From contig NZ_BCNS01000110.1 in assembly GCF_001528745.1 (NCBI RefSeq), positions 1 through 38,123 on the forward strand: a DNA stretch of 38,123 bases. Reading direction: 5' to 3'. A program made the position numbers and the translations under genes. Origin of the DNA: Marinobacterium profundum (GTDB lineage Bacteria > Pseudomonadota > Gammaproteobacteria > Pseudomonadales > Balneatricaceae). The notes beneath the pieces were generated by a model. The model was not told where the DNA came from. It did no database searches and saw only the letters and a list, made by a program, of their open reading frames with translations. This document shows positions 1-6,994 of the stretch, piece by piece; position 1 is the first letter of the stretch, and each line of letters begins with the position of its first letter.

Positions 1-123
1 TGGCACTGTTGCCGTCCCCATCATCAGCGCCAGAATAGGCTGAAGGGAGAGCGGCAGGGCCTTGAGGATCGGCGGCCGGCCGTAGAAGTCGAACAGGGAG
101 GTACTGCGGTTGCGCGTGGTCAT
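1..123 (-). CDS. Uracil/xanthine permease (NCS2 family), N-terminal fragment
   Basis: Only the first 41 codons are present; the gene runs off the left edge. The peptide opens MTTRNRSTSLFDFYGRPP and continues ILKALPLSLQPILALMMGT. This matches the N-terminus of nucleobase:cation symporter-2 proteins, where an aromatic and glycine-rich YGxxP stretch precedes the first membrane helix and a QxxLA motif. The family imports uracil or xanthine across the inner membrane with protons. The substrate cannot be decided from this fragment. The ATG is at 121-123. A palindromic insertion lies only 37 bp upstream, so the native promoter may have been displaced. Family call is fairly sure; the subfamily is not. 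Confidence 0.75.
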   Translation of the reverse strand, partial: MTTRNRSTSLFDFYGRPPILKALPLSLQPILALMMGTATVP

Positions 124-159
124 GGCGAGAGCCCCAGGAAGGTCATTGTGATCGAGCGT

Positions 160-326
160 CTAGGAGGCTGTCCGAGAATGCTGGCCGTAGCGAGAGCCGA
201 CTGATTTGAGTGGGTTTTTGCGGTGTTTTAAGGCGAATAGTGGTTCTATTTAACGCAAAACAGCACAAAAAACAGCCAAACTCAGGTGGCTCGCAGTAGG
301 TTGAGTATTGTCGGACAGCCTCCTAG
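160..326. mobile_element. Palindromic MITE-like element with CTAG flanks
   Basis: The segment is an imperfect palindrome over almost its whole length. It begins CTAG-GAGGCTGTCCGA and ends with the inverted copy TCGGACAGCCTC-CTAG. Inner blocks also pair: GCGAGAGCC with GGCTCGC, and TTTGAGTGGG with the CAAACTCAGG side. The centre is AATAG-TGGTT-CTATT. CTAG on both sides fits a 4-bp target duplication of the kind made by IS5-type elements. The element is too short to encode a transposase, so it would be moved by a related full-length IS elsewhere. As RNA it would form a very long hairpin and could end transcription from the leftward Hsp70 operon, which stops at 350. Confidence 0.72.
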
Positions 327-349
327 GGCCTTCCTGTCGCTTATGCACC

Positions 350-3163
350 TCAGTCGATCAGTTTGAGCCCGGACGGCAGTTTTTCGCCGAAGATAAGCTG
401 AGTTTCGGCATCATTAAGTTCACGGGCCTCGGCCACCAGCTCGACCCAGAGCGCAGGGGCTTTGGCATCCTGCAGTTTTGCGATCACCCTTTGCCGGTCT
501 TCCGGCTCCAGATCGCGGCTGCGATCACCGCTCATGCGCGCCAGCATCACGGCGGCAAAGGCGATCTGCTGGTTTTTCTTCCAGTCCTCTTTCAACAGCC
601 GTTGCAGCCAGGTATTCGCCACGTCCGCCGGGATAACGCTATGGGCACTGCGGTGAAACAGCACCCGCGCACCTATACGCCCCAACGCCCACCAGCTGGT
701 TGCAGGTTCACCTTTTTTCTCCAGCCGTTTGAGCAGCCAGTTGCCGATCTGGATTTTAGTGTCCACCGGCAGGCGCTCAAGCCCAGCCACCAGCTGTACC
801 ATATCGTCATAGGCGCGGGTCTGGAGTTCGGCCAGCAACTTGCGGTTGCGCAGCACCGCAGGATCAAGGTAACGGGCCATGTCATCGAACAGCTGCTGTT
901 GCTGCTGCTGATCCAGGCCACCGGCGGCGCGGCGCCAGAACACCCACCAGTTGCTCCAGGCCGGGTTGCCCTTGTCGAACTGCAGGCCCTGGTCATACAG
1001 CTGCCAGGCCTGCTGAATACGCCAGTCATCCAGCGGGTAACCGAACCCCGGCCGCAGGCCGTAACCAGCCAGATTAAACCAGACGCGTTCGTGGGCTTCG
1101 GAGCGACGACGCTTGCTCTGGCCTTCAAGCACAGTATCAAACAGGGCGCGCAGCAGCGCCGTGCTCCAGCCGTCGCGCTTGCCGAGCAACTTGTCCAGAT
1201 CGTTGCGCAGGGTTTTGACCGCCTTGGGATCGAACTGCTTGTTACTCTGGCCGAATACGCCCTCGATCAGCGCCTTTGCCGCCTCAAAGCCCGCCGGCAG
1301 CTCGGCCAGCGCGCTCTTGCCAGCACGCTTGCGTGCAAGGTCGCGTCTGATCTGGAATTCGACATTCCAGCGCTGGCGACTGTCGGCCAGGGCGACGCAC
1401 TCTATCTTCAAGGTGCCAACCTCGGTCAGGCGTGTAACCAGTTCGACTTCGACCTCGTCGACCGCCTGAGCCCCCGCGGTTTTGTCGTTCTCAAGTGCTG
1501 CCATCAGCGGCGGCAGATCAACGAAGCTGTCATCCGCAAGCCAGACCAGCTCGCCCGCTTTAAATGCGCTATCGGCACTGGACGAGAGCAGGTGAAAGCG
1601 TACAGGTTGGCCAAGGCGCAGCGCAAATCGACGCTCGCTGAGCACAATTTCCTGCCCCTCTTCGGCGCCCCTGGGCAACAGACAGACGCCCTGAGGCGCC
1701 TCGTCAGCGCCATCCTGGGTGCCGTCGAGGCGCAGAAAATAACTGCGTGCCGAACCGCCACCAATGCGCAGCGTCGCGCCGCGCCGCGCCAGGCCATAAG
1801 CCACGGAACCGCAGGCCACCGCCAGATCAGGCTGACTGTTATGCAGCTGCTGCACGGCCTCACCACGCCACAGATTCAGCGTTTCGAGCAACCGCGTGCT
1901 GATGGCCTCGCTGTTAAAAACACCGCCGTTAAAGAGCACGGCATCGGGCACCGCCGCTGCATTAACATCACTCAGCCCCAGGGCATCGCGACAGGCCGAG
2001 TCGTGGCGCCCCAGAAACTCGGCGATATGCTTGCTGATGGCGGCGTCCGCCGCATAGGGCAACCCAAACTCCACTACAGCGTTGCGCCGCTGCTGCGGCC
2101 GGGCGCTGAAATCTTCGACAGGAAAAAAGCCATCAAGGGCAATCGCGCGTACTTCGTCCCGGCTCAGCTCGCAGCTTTTGGCACCGCCAATCAGGGAGGC
2201 GCCGGCACCCAGTACCGTCACGGCGGCGCTGTCGGGGGCATTTTCCTGCAGCAGGCGTTCCTTGGCCTTGCGGGTCTGCTGGATCAGCTGCGACAGGCTG
2301 GCGGCGCGCAGCTTCTTGCCACCGCGGCTAATGCGCTGCTCGGCCCTATGGGCCAGCGTCAGATCGATATTGTCGCCGCCCAGCATCAGGTGGTCCCCCA
2401 CCCCGACCCGGTCCAGTGTCAGCGCACCCTCTTTTACCGCCACCTTGATCAGGCTGAGATCGGTGGTGCCACCGCCGACATCACACACCAGCAGCAGGCG
2501 CACCTTTTCCAGCAGCGTAACCGCCTGCTGCTGATTCTGCGCGTGCCAGTCGTAACAGGCCGCCTGGGGTTCCTCCACCAGCAGTACGTCTGGCAGGCCC
2601 GCCAGTGTCGCGGCCTCGACTGTCAGCGCCCGCGCCCCTTCGTCGAAGGACGCCGGCACAGTGATAACAACCTCCTGCTGCTCCAGCAGATCAGTGGGAT
2701 ATTCATGGTTCCAGGCCTGGCGGACATGGCTCAGGTAACTGGCACTGGCCAGTACCGGTGAAACCCGCGCCACGCCCTCGGCCGCCGCCCAGGGCAGAAT
2801 GGCCGCACTCTGATCGACCTGGGTATGGGACAGCCAGCTCTTGGCACTGCTGACCAGCCGACCTTCCACCCTTGAACCCAGCTCCCGCGCCCACTCCCCC
2901 ACTACGACCTGACCCAACTCGCCCGGCAATGCCGGTTTGGGCCAGGGCAGCAACAGGTCTTCGGCCACCAGTTCACCCTCGGTGGGGTGGTAACGAAACG
3001 ACGGCAACAGTGGCTTTTTCGCCACCTCTCCGGGTGCCACCAGCTGTTCGATTTCGAAGATCGCAGAGCGCGCCGCTGCGGCACCCTGGCTGATATCCGC
3101 AAACGCCACTGCTGTGTGGGTGGTACCAAGGTCAATGCCAACGATAAAGCGGGGAGACTGCAT
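350..3163 (-). CDS. Hsp70-family protein with long DUF3731-type C-terminal region
   Basis: 937-residue DnaK-like protein. The N-terminal actin-like ATPase is clear: phosphate-1 loop VGIDLGTTHTAVAFAD (about residues 8-23), CDVGGGTTDLSLIKV (near 227) and LFNGGVF (near 411). The C-terminal half does not look like the DnaK substrate-binding domain. It matches the long region (DUF3731 in domain databases, by recall) found in a set of gammaproteobacterial Hsp70 homologues, and includes a run of six glutamines near residue 755. Its client is unknown. It is the last gene of a leftward operon, starting 8 bp after the preceding Hsp70 stop, with AAGGG upstream of the ATG. The large rightward frame on the opposite strand is a shadow. 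Confidence 0.88.
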   Translation of the reverse strand: MQSPRFIVGIDLGTTHTAVAFADISQGAAAARSAIFEIEQLVAPGEVAKKPLLPSFRYHPTEGELVAEDLLLPWPKPALPGELGQVVVGEWARELGSRVEGRLVSSAKSWLSHTQVDQSAAILPWAAAEGVARVSPVLASASYLSHVRQAWNHEYPTDLLEQQEVVITVPASFDEGARALTVEAATLAGLPDVLLVEEPQAACYDWHAQNQQQAVTLLEKVRLLLVCDVGGGTTDLSLIKVAVKEGALTLDRVGVGDHLMLGGDNIDLTLAHRAEQRISRGGKKLRAASLSQLIQQTRKAKERLLQENAPDSAAVTVLGAGASLIGGAKSCELSRDEVRAIALDGFFPVEDFSARPQQRRNAVVEFGLPYAADAAISKHIAEFLGRHDSACRDALGLSDVNAAAVPDAVLFNGGVFNSEAISTRLLETLNLWRGEAVQQLHNSQPDLAVACGSVAYGLARRGATLRIGGGSARSYFLRLDGTQDGADEAPQGVCLLPRGAEEGQEIVLSERRFALRLGQPVRFHLLSSSADSAFKAGELVWLADDSFVDLPPLMAALENDKTAGAQAVDEVEVELVTRLTEVGTLKIECVALADSRQRWNVEFQIRRDLARKRAGKSALAELPAGFEAAKALIEGVFGQSNKQFDPKAVKTLRNDLDKLLGKRDGWSTALLRALFDTVLEGQSKRRRSEAHERVWFNLAGYGLRPGFGYPLDDWRIQQAWQLYDQGLQFDKGNPAWSNWWVFWRRAAGGLDQQQQQQLFDDMARYLDPAVLRNRKLLAELQTRAYDDMVQLVAGLERLPVDTKIQIGNWLLKRLEKKGEPATSWWALGRIGARVLFHRSAHSVIPADVANTWLQRLLKEDWKKNQQIAFAAVMLARMSGDRSRDLEPEDRQRVIAKLQDAKAPALWVELVAEARELNDAETQLIFGEKLPSGLKLID

Positions 3164-3171
3164 CCGTGTGA

Positions 3172-5034
3172 TTACCCTTCCCTTACATCCAGTTCAACCT
3201 GCCAGCGCTGACCACCGTCAAGCGCTATAGCTTCCAGGCGCAGGGTGCCAAGTTCCGTGACCCTTGAGGCTACAGACACTGCGACCACCTCTCCTGGCTT
3301 GCGCCCTTCCACCGGCAGCTCCGCCTGCACCTCGGGCAGCTCTTCCAGTTCCTGCGGCTCCCAGTACTCCAGCAGCATGCCGGCGTCGTCGTCACGCCTG
3401 GTGGTGGAACCAAAGAAGCGAAAACGCACCGGCGCCCCCACAACCAGACCAAACTCCAGCCCAGGCACACTCACTTCAGTACCCTCTTCCATGCCAAAGG
3501 GTGCCACGCAAAGCGCCTGCAACGGCGGTTCCATACCCGGAATGGCCGGCATCGAGCTCTCGATACCCACGTAGAAGGCGCTGGCGATACCGCCACGAAT
3601 ACGTACGCCCTGGCCACGGCGTACCGCACCGTAATAGGCCGAACCACGCGCCACTGCCAGATCCAGATCCAGCCCCGGCAGCAAGGTCGCCCTGGGGGCA
3701 GCGGCGTCATCCAGCCAGCTGTTGATAATGCCCATCATGCGATCGGCCAGCAGTGGCGCCTTGAGCACACCGCCGTTGAACAACACCCGGGTGGGGCGGA
3801 TAAAGTCGTCGCTCTGTTCAGCGGTGTCTACCGCCTCGAACAGCTCATCGGCCGCAGCGTGCTGACGACTCAGGAAAGCCGCCAGATGGCGCGAGATACC
3901 GGCATCCTGTGCATAGGGCAAGCCCATGCGGGTCAGGGCACTGCGGGTCTGCTGTGCCGGGTGCTCAGCGATAGACACCTGGGGGAAAAATCCGTCCACC
4001 AGTGTCTGCTGCACTTCTTCCTGGGTCAGTTCGGTACGCAGGGTGCCACCGAGCAATTTGGAGCCACGGCTCGGCACTGATATGGCAACCGAGGCAAGCT
4101 CGGGGTCAGCCAGCAGCGCTTCCTTGGCATCGCGGCACGCCTGGGTAATGCCCAGAACCTGCCAGGGCTGCAGCTGAGTGCCCTGCTGGGCCAGCTTCGC
4201 CTTGAGGCGATAGGCCAGCGCCAGATCCATGTTGTCACCGCCGAGCAGAATATGATCCCCCACCGCCACGCGGTTCAGCACCAGGTTGCCGTCGTCTTCG
4301 GTCACCGCCACCAGGGAAAAGTCAGAAGTACCCCCACCGACATCCACTACCAGAATGATATCGCCCACGCCCACCTGATCGCGCCAGCTACCGTTGCTGG
4401 CTTCAATCCAGCTGTAGACTGCCGCCTGGGGCTCTTCGAGCAAGGTCAGGTTTTTGAAACCGACCTTGCTGGCAGCCTTGGCGGTCAACTCCCGGGCGGC
4501 CGGGTCGAAGGACGCAGGTACGGTAAGAGTGACATCCTGCTCGCTCAGCGGCGTCTCTGGATACCAGTAGTCCCAGGCCTCGCGCAGGTGCTCAAGGTAG
4601 AGACCTGTGGCATCCAGCGGCGATACGCGTGGCACTTCTTCCGGGCTGTTCAGCGGCAGGAAGGCGGAATGGCGATCGACATCACCGTGGCACAGCCAGC
4701 TCTTGGCGCTGGCGACCAGCCGGATCGACGTCTTGCTGCCCAGTTCCCGCGCCAGGGTACCCACGATCACCGGTGCCTGCGCCCAGGGCAGGCGAATCTC
4801 GTCGACGGACAGTTCGGACTCATGGGCCTGATACAGAAAGGATGGCAGCTGCCATTTCTCATCTATGGTGCCGGGGGCCGTGAGCTGCGGAATTGGCATA
4901 ACTTCGATACGCGGCGCGGCATCGGGCTCCGCCGCAGCGGACTGCAGATCGGCATAGGACAGCACACAGTGGGTGGTGCCAAGGTCGATACCTACGGCAT
5001 AGCGGCTGCCACCTGAATTCTGTTCAGTAGTCAT
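3172..5034 (-). CDS. Hsp70-family protein, short form lacking a full substrate-binding domain
   Basis: 620-residue actin-fold ATPase of the Hsp70 family. It carries VGIDLGTTHCVLSYADL at the N-terminus, VVDVGGGTSDFSLV around 227 and LFNGGVLKAPLL around 410. After the ATPase there are only about 150 residues, less than in canonical DnaK, so this is a specialised rather than housekeeping chaperone. Its start codon overlaps the stop of the DUF2760 gene in an ATGA arrangement, which implies translational coupling. The second, longer Hsp70 follows after 8 bp. The paired Hsp70 plus DUF2760 order recurs in related genomes (recalled, not checked). The two Hsp70s probably act together near the membrane protein; this is inference. 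Confidence 0.88.
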   Translation of the reverse strand: MTTEQNSGGSRYAVGIDLGTTHCVLSYADLQSAAAEPDAAPRIEVMPIPQLTAPGTIDEKWQLPSFLYQAHESELSVDEIRLPWAQAPVIVGTLARELGSKTSIRLVASAKSWLCHGDVDRHSAFLPLNSPEEVPRVSPLDATGLYLEHLREAWDYWYPETPLSEQDVTLTVPASFDPAARELTAKAASKVGFKNLTLLEEPQAAVYSWIEASNGSWRDQVGVGDIILVVDVGGGTSDFSLVAVTEDDGNLVLNRVAVGDHILLGGDNMDLALAYRLKAKLAQQGTQLQPWQVLGITQACRDAKEALLADPELASVAISVPSRGSKLLGGTLRTELTQEEVQQTLVDGFFPQVSIAEHPAQQTRSALTRMGLPYAQDAGISRHLAAFLSRQHAAADELFEAVDTAEQSDDFIRPTRVLFNGGVLKAPLLADRMMGIINSWLDDAAAPRATLLPGLDLDLAVARGSAYYGAVRRGQGVRIRGGIASAFYVGIESSMPAIPGMEPPLQALCVAPFGMEEGTEVSVPGLEFGLVVGAPVRFRFFGSTTRRDDDAGMLLEYWEPQELEELPEVQAELPVEGRKPGEVVAVSVASRVTELGTLRLEAIALDGGQRWQVELDVREG

Positions 5035-5651
5035 AGTTCAACCTCTGCCGGAGCAATAACACGGGTATCATGACCGGACGCCAGCTTGGGCAATTTAACC
5101 TCGGTCACTTTCCAGCCACGGTGCACCAGGGTGCCGGTAAAAGGCGCCGTACCCACAACATTGCCAGTCAGGCGCACTTCCTGGGCATTAAAGCCTTCGG
5201 CCAGGGTAACGCGAGTCTCTTCGTCCTCAGTACGCACCGGCTCCAGCGTAAAGTAGCTGTTCAGCGCTTTCTGGCTGCCTTCATGCACCACGCGGGCGGC
5301 GGCGCCAATATCGGCATCGGAGAAGCTGCCAAGATCTTCACGCACGAAATCCACAAAGCGCGCTTCCTGCTGCAACAGGGACAGCAGCTGCAACGCCGTA
5401 TCCGGGGTTATTTCCTTCAGCTGTACCGCCGCCTGAACCACGGGCTTGCTCTGCACCGGCGCCTGGGGCGCGGGTGTAACTTCGGCCCTGGGTGCGACCA
5501 CAGGCGCAGCAGCCTGCTCTGTACCTGAATCCGCAGCGCCTCCGCTGGTGCCCTTCGCCAGCCACAGAAGCAGTAATATCAATGCCAGCACCGCAAGGCC
5601 AAGGTGCCCCGCATCCAGAGTGGTCGGCATCATTGTCAGATTAAAAGTCAT
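5031..5651 (-). CDS. DUF2760 domain membrane-anchored protein
   Basis: 206 residues. A single hydrophobic segment near the N-terminus (LGLAVLALILLLLWLAKG, about residues 17-34) is followed by an Ala/Pro/Val-rich linker (about 40-75). A conserved soluble domain then begins at LKEITPDTALQLLSLLQQEA. It contains RFVDFVREDL and ends with a stretch typical of DUF2760 (GTAPFTGTLVHRGWKV). Function is unknown. It is first in the operon with two Hsp70 homologues, whose first start codon overlaps its stop by 4 bp, so it could recruit them to the inner membrane; that is inference. AGGAG sits 8 bases upstream of the ATG at 5649-5651, so the start is secure. Confidence 0.82.
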   Translation of the reverse strand: MTFNLTMMPTTLDAGHLGLAVLALILLLLWLAKGTSGGAADSGTEQAAAPVVAPRAEVTPAPQAPVQSKPVVQAAVQLKEITPDTALQLLSLLQQEARFVDFVREDLGSFSDADIGAAARVVHEGSQKALNSYFTLEPVRTEDEETRVTLAEGFNAQEVRLTGNVVGTAPFTGTLVHRGWKVTEVKLPKLASGHDTRVIAPAEVEL

Positions 5652-5696
5652 TCCAAGCTCCTGTTAATGTTCAAATCCCGGGCACCGAGGGCGCAC

Positions 5697-5725
5697 ATTG
5701 TACCCAAACAGACTCAATGCGTTGA
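5697..5725 (-). promoter_or_regulatory. Candidate sigma70 promoter for the DUF2760-Hsp70 operon
   Basis: On the minus strand TCAACG (5720-5725) and TACAAT (5697-5702) are separated by exactly 17 bases. The -10 matches 5 of 6 consensus positions; the -35 is weak. It lies about 46 bp upstream of the DUF2760 start. The -35 overlaps the inverted repeat CTCAA-TGCG-TTGAG (5713-5726), and a second palindrome, TTGAT-T-ATCAA, is at 5729-5739, so a repressor or activator could bind here. No heat-shock sigma32 consensus was seen. Confidence 0.35.
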
Positions 5726-5739
5726 GATTTGATTATCAA

Positions 5740-6105
5740 TCACCTATGCGGCCACTATTATGACGGCCATAGTCAGACTCACCCAAGCCGCGCCATCGCC
5801 TGAAAAAGGCAGCAAAACGCAGGCCAGCGGGGCCTGCAATGCCAAAGCAAGCCCGAAAGGAGCCCGCCAGAGTGGTATCTGGGTAACTGATCTGCGACAC
5901 CCGGCTCGCCAGCGCCTGTCAGACACTGGCGAAACAATGCACCCTGATGGGTCAAGATGCCCAAATAGCTGCGCTGCTATAGCCTCTCGCCAACATTCAG
6001 CGCAAAGCGAGCTCTCGCTAAACGGATCGATTTCATCCGGGTATACCCAACCCTTGTTTCCAGCCGCAAGCCAGGGATAATGAGCCTCCGCCCTCACACC
6101 CTGAA
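5740..6105. other. Intergenic stretch with no convincing gene
   Basis: Open frames of about 100 codons exist on both strands, but none has a recognisable domain, ribosome-binding site or protein-like composition. The only structure noted is a perfect 7-bp hairpin, GCAGGCC-AGCGG-GGCCTGC, at 5819-5837. On the minus strand it is followed by a T-rich stretch, as in a weak terminator, but no gene is seen upstream of it on that strand. Confidence 0.4.
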
Positions 6106-6117
6106 ATGCTGCCTGCC

Positions 6118-6804
6118 ATGCGTCTGGATAAATTTGTCTGTAAAAGTACCGCCTTGACCAGAAGCGAAGCCACCCAGGCTATCAATGCTGGGGAGCTGAG
6201 CGTCAATGGCAGCATTGTTCTGGACGCCGCCACTCAGGTGCATGAAAACAACAGCATCAGCCTCAATGGCCAGATTCTGAAGGCGCGGGGCTTTCGCTAT
6301 ATTCTGTTTCACAAACCTGCTGATACCATTTGTTCGAATGTGGATGAAGTCTATCCATCCGTCTTCAAGCATATAGACGTTGATAACCCCGCAGAGCTGC
6401 ATGTGGCCGGGCGCCTGGATGCCGATACTACCGGGTTGGTGCTGGTCACCGACGATGGCCGCTGGTCCTTCGAGATCATCCGGCCAGACAAGGCCTGCAG
6501 CAAGGTGTACCGCGTGGGGCTGACCTACCCCATTGCCGATGATGTTGTCCAAAGATTTGCCGATGGCCTGCAGTTACAGGGCGAACAGAAGCTGACCCGA
6601 CCTGCGGTGCTGGAATTGGTAACCCCAAAGGAAGTGCTGCTGACCATCACCGAAGGCAGATTCCACCAGGTAAAGCGCATGTTTGCCGCCGTGGGCAATC
6701 GCGTGCTGTCGTTACATCGTGAAAGAATCGGCCAGATAGGCCTGGATGTTGCCGTGGGGCAATGGCGCTACCTTAGCGCCGACGAAATAAGCTCCTTTGG
6801 GTAA
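6118..6804 (+). CDS. rsuA: 16S rRNA pseudouridine(516) synthase RsuA
   Basis: Isomerises U516 of 16S rRNA to pseudouridine during small-subunit assembly. An S4 RNA-binding domain opens the protein (MRLDKFVCKSTALTRSEA). The catalytic domain follows, with the family motif AGRLDADTTGLVLVTDDG whose Asp is the nucleophile. The C-terminal EGRFHQVKRMFAAVGN and LHRERIG blocks are nearly identical to E. coli RsuA as I recall it, and the length (228 residues) fits. I start at MRLDKF because E. coli RsuA begins there; an in-frame ATG at 6106 would add four residues. Neither start has a clear Shine-Dalgarno. It is a stand-alone rightward gene. Confidence 0.9.
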   Translation: MRLDKFVCKSTALTRSEATQAINAGELSVNGSIVLDAATQVHENNSISLNGQILKARGFRYILFHKPADTICSNVDEVYPSVFKHIDVDNPAELHVAGRLDADTTGLVLVTDDGRWSFEIIRPDKACSKVYRVGLTYPIADDVVQRFADGLQLQGEQKLTRPAVLELVTPKEVLLTITEGRFHQVKRMFAAVGNRVLSLHRERIGQIGLDVAVGQWRYLSADEISSFG

Positions 6805-6855
6805 ACGCGGCCGTTGAAATACTGCGCCCAGCCCCGAACGGAGTACACCCACCCA

Positions 6856-6956
6856 GTAGGATGTGGTGCAGCGAAGCGAAACCCATCAGTCGATGGCGCA
6901 TTGTTGGGTTACGCCCATCGTTGGGTTAGGCCCCTTCGGGCCTGCACCCAACCTAC
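6856..6956. repeat. Dispersed intergenic repeat, copy 1
   Basis: Two modules are joined. The first runs from GTAGGATGTGGTGCAGCG to AAACCCATC (6856-6887). The second contains TTGGGTTAGGCCCC-TTCG-GGCCTGCACCCAACCTAC (6921-6956), a near-perfect stem with a TTCG-type loop. The same modules recur at 36541-36668 in the opposite order. It lies between rsuA and the convergent rmuC stop, where such a hairpin could act as a two-way terminator. Similar GGGTGCAGCCCC/GGGGCGTAACCC intergenic repeats are common in gammaproteobacteria (recalled). Confidence 0.75.
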
Positions 6957-6994
6957 ATACCGATACAGCCACTGTATCGGCGCCGATTTTCCGC

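Noticed and set aside
308-2761. 817-codon rightward open frame across the long Hsp70 gene
   Set aside because: It is antisense to a clear Hsp70 frame, has low-complexity composition and no recognisable domain. Long shadow frames are expected at this G+C.
4252-5016. 254-codon rightward frame opposite the short Hsp70
   Set aside because: It is an antisense shadow with no ribosome-binding site or family signature.
5744-6097. 117-codon leftward open frame between the DUF2760 gene and rsuA
   Set aside because: No ribosome-binding site, no recognisable motif and a composition like other shadow frames; left as intergenic.
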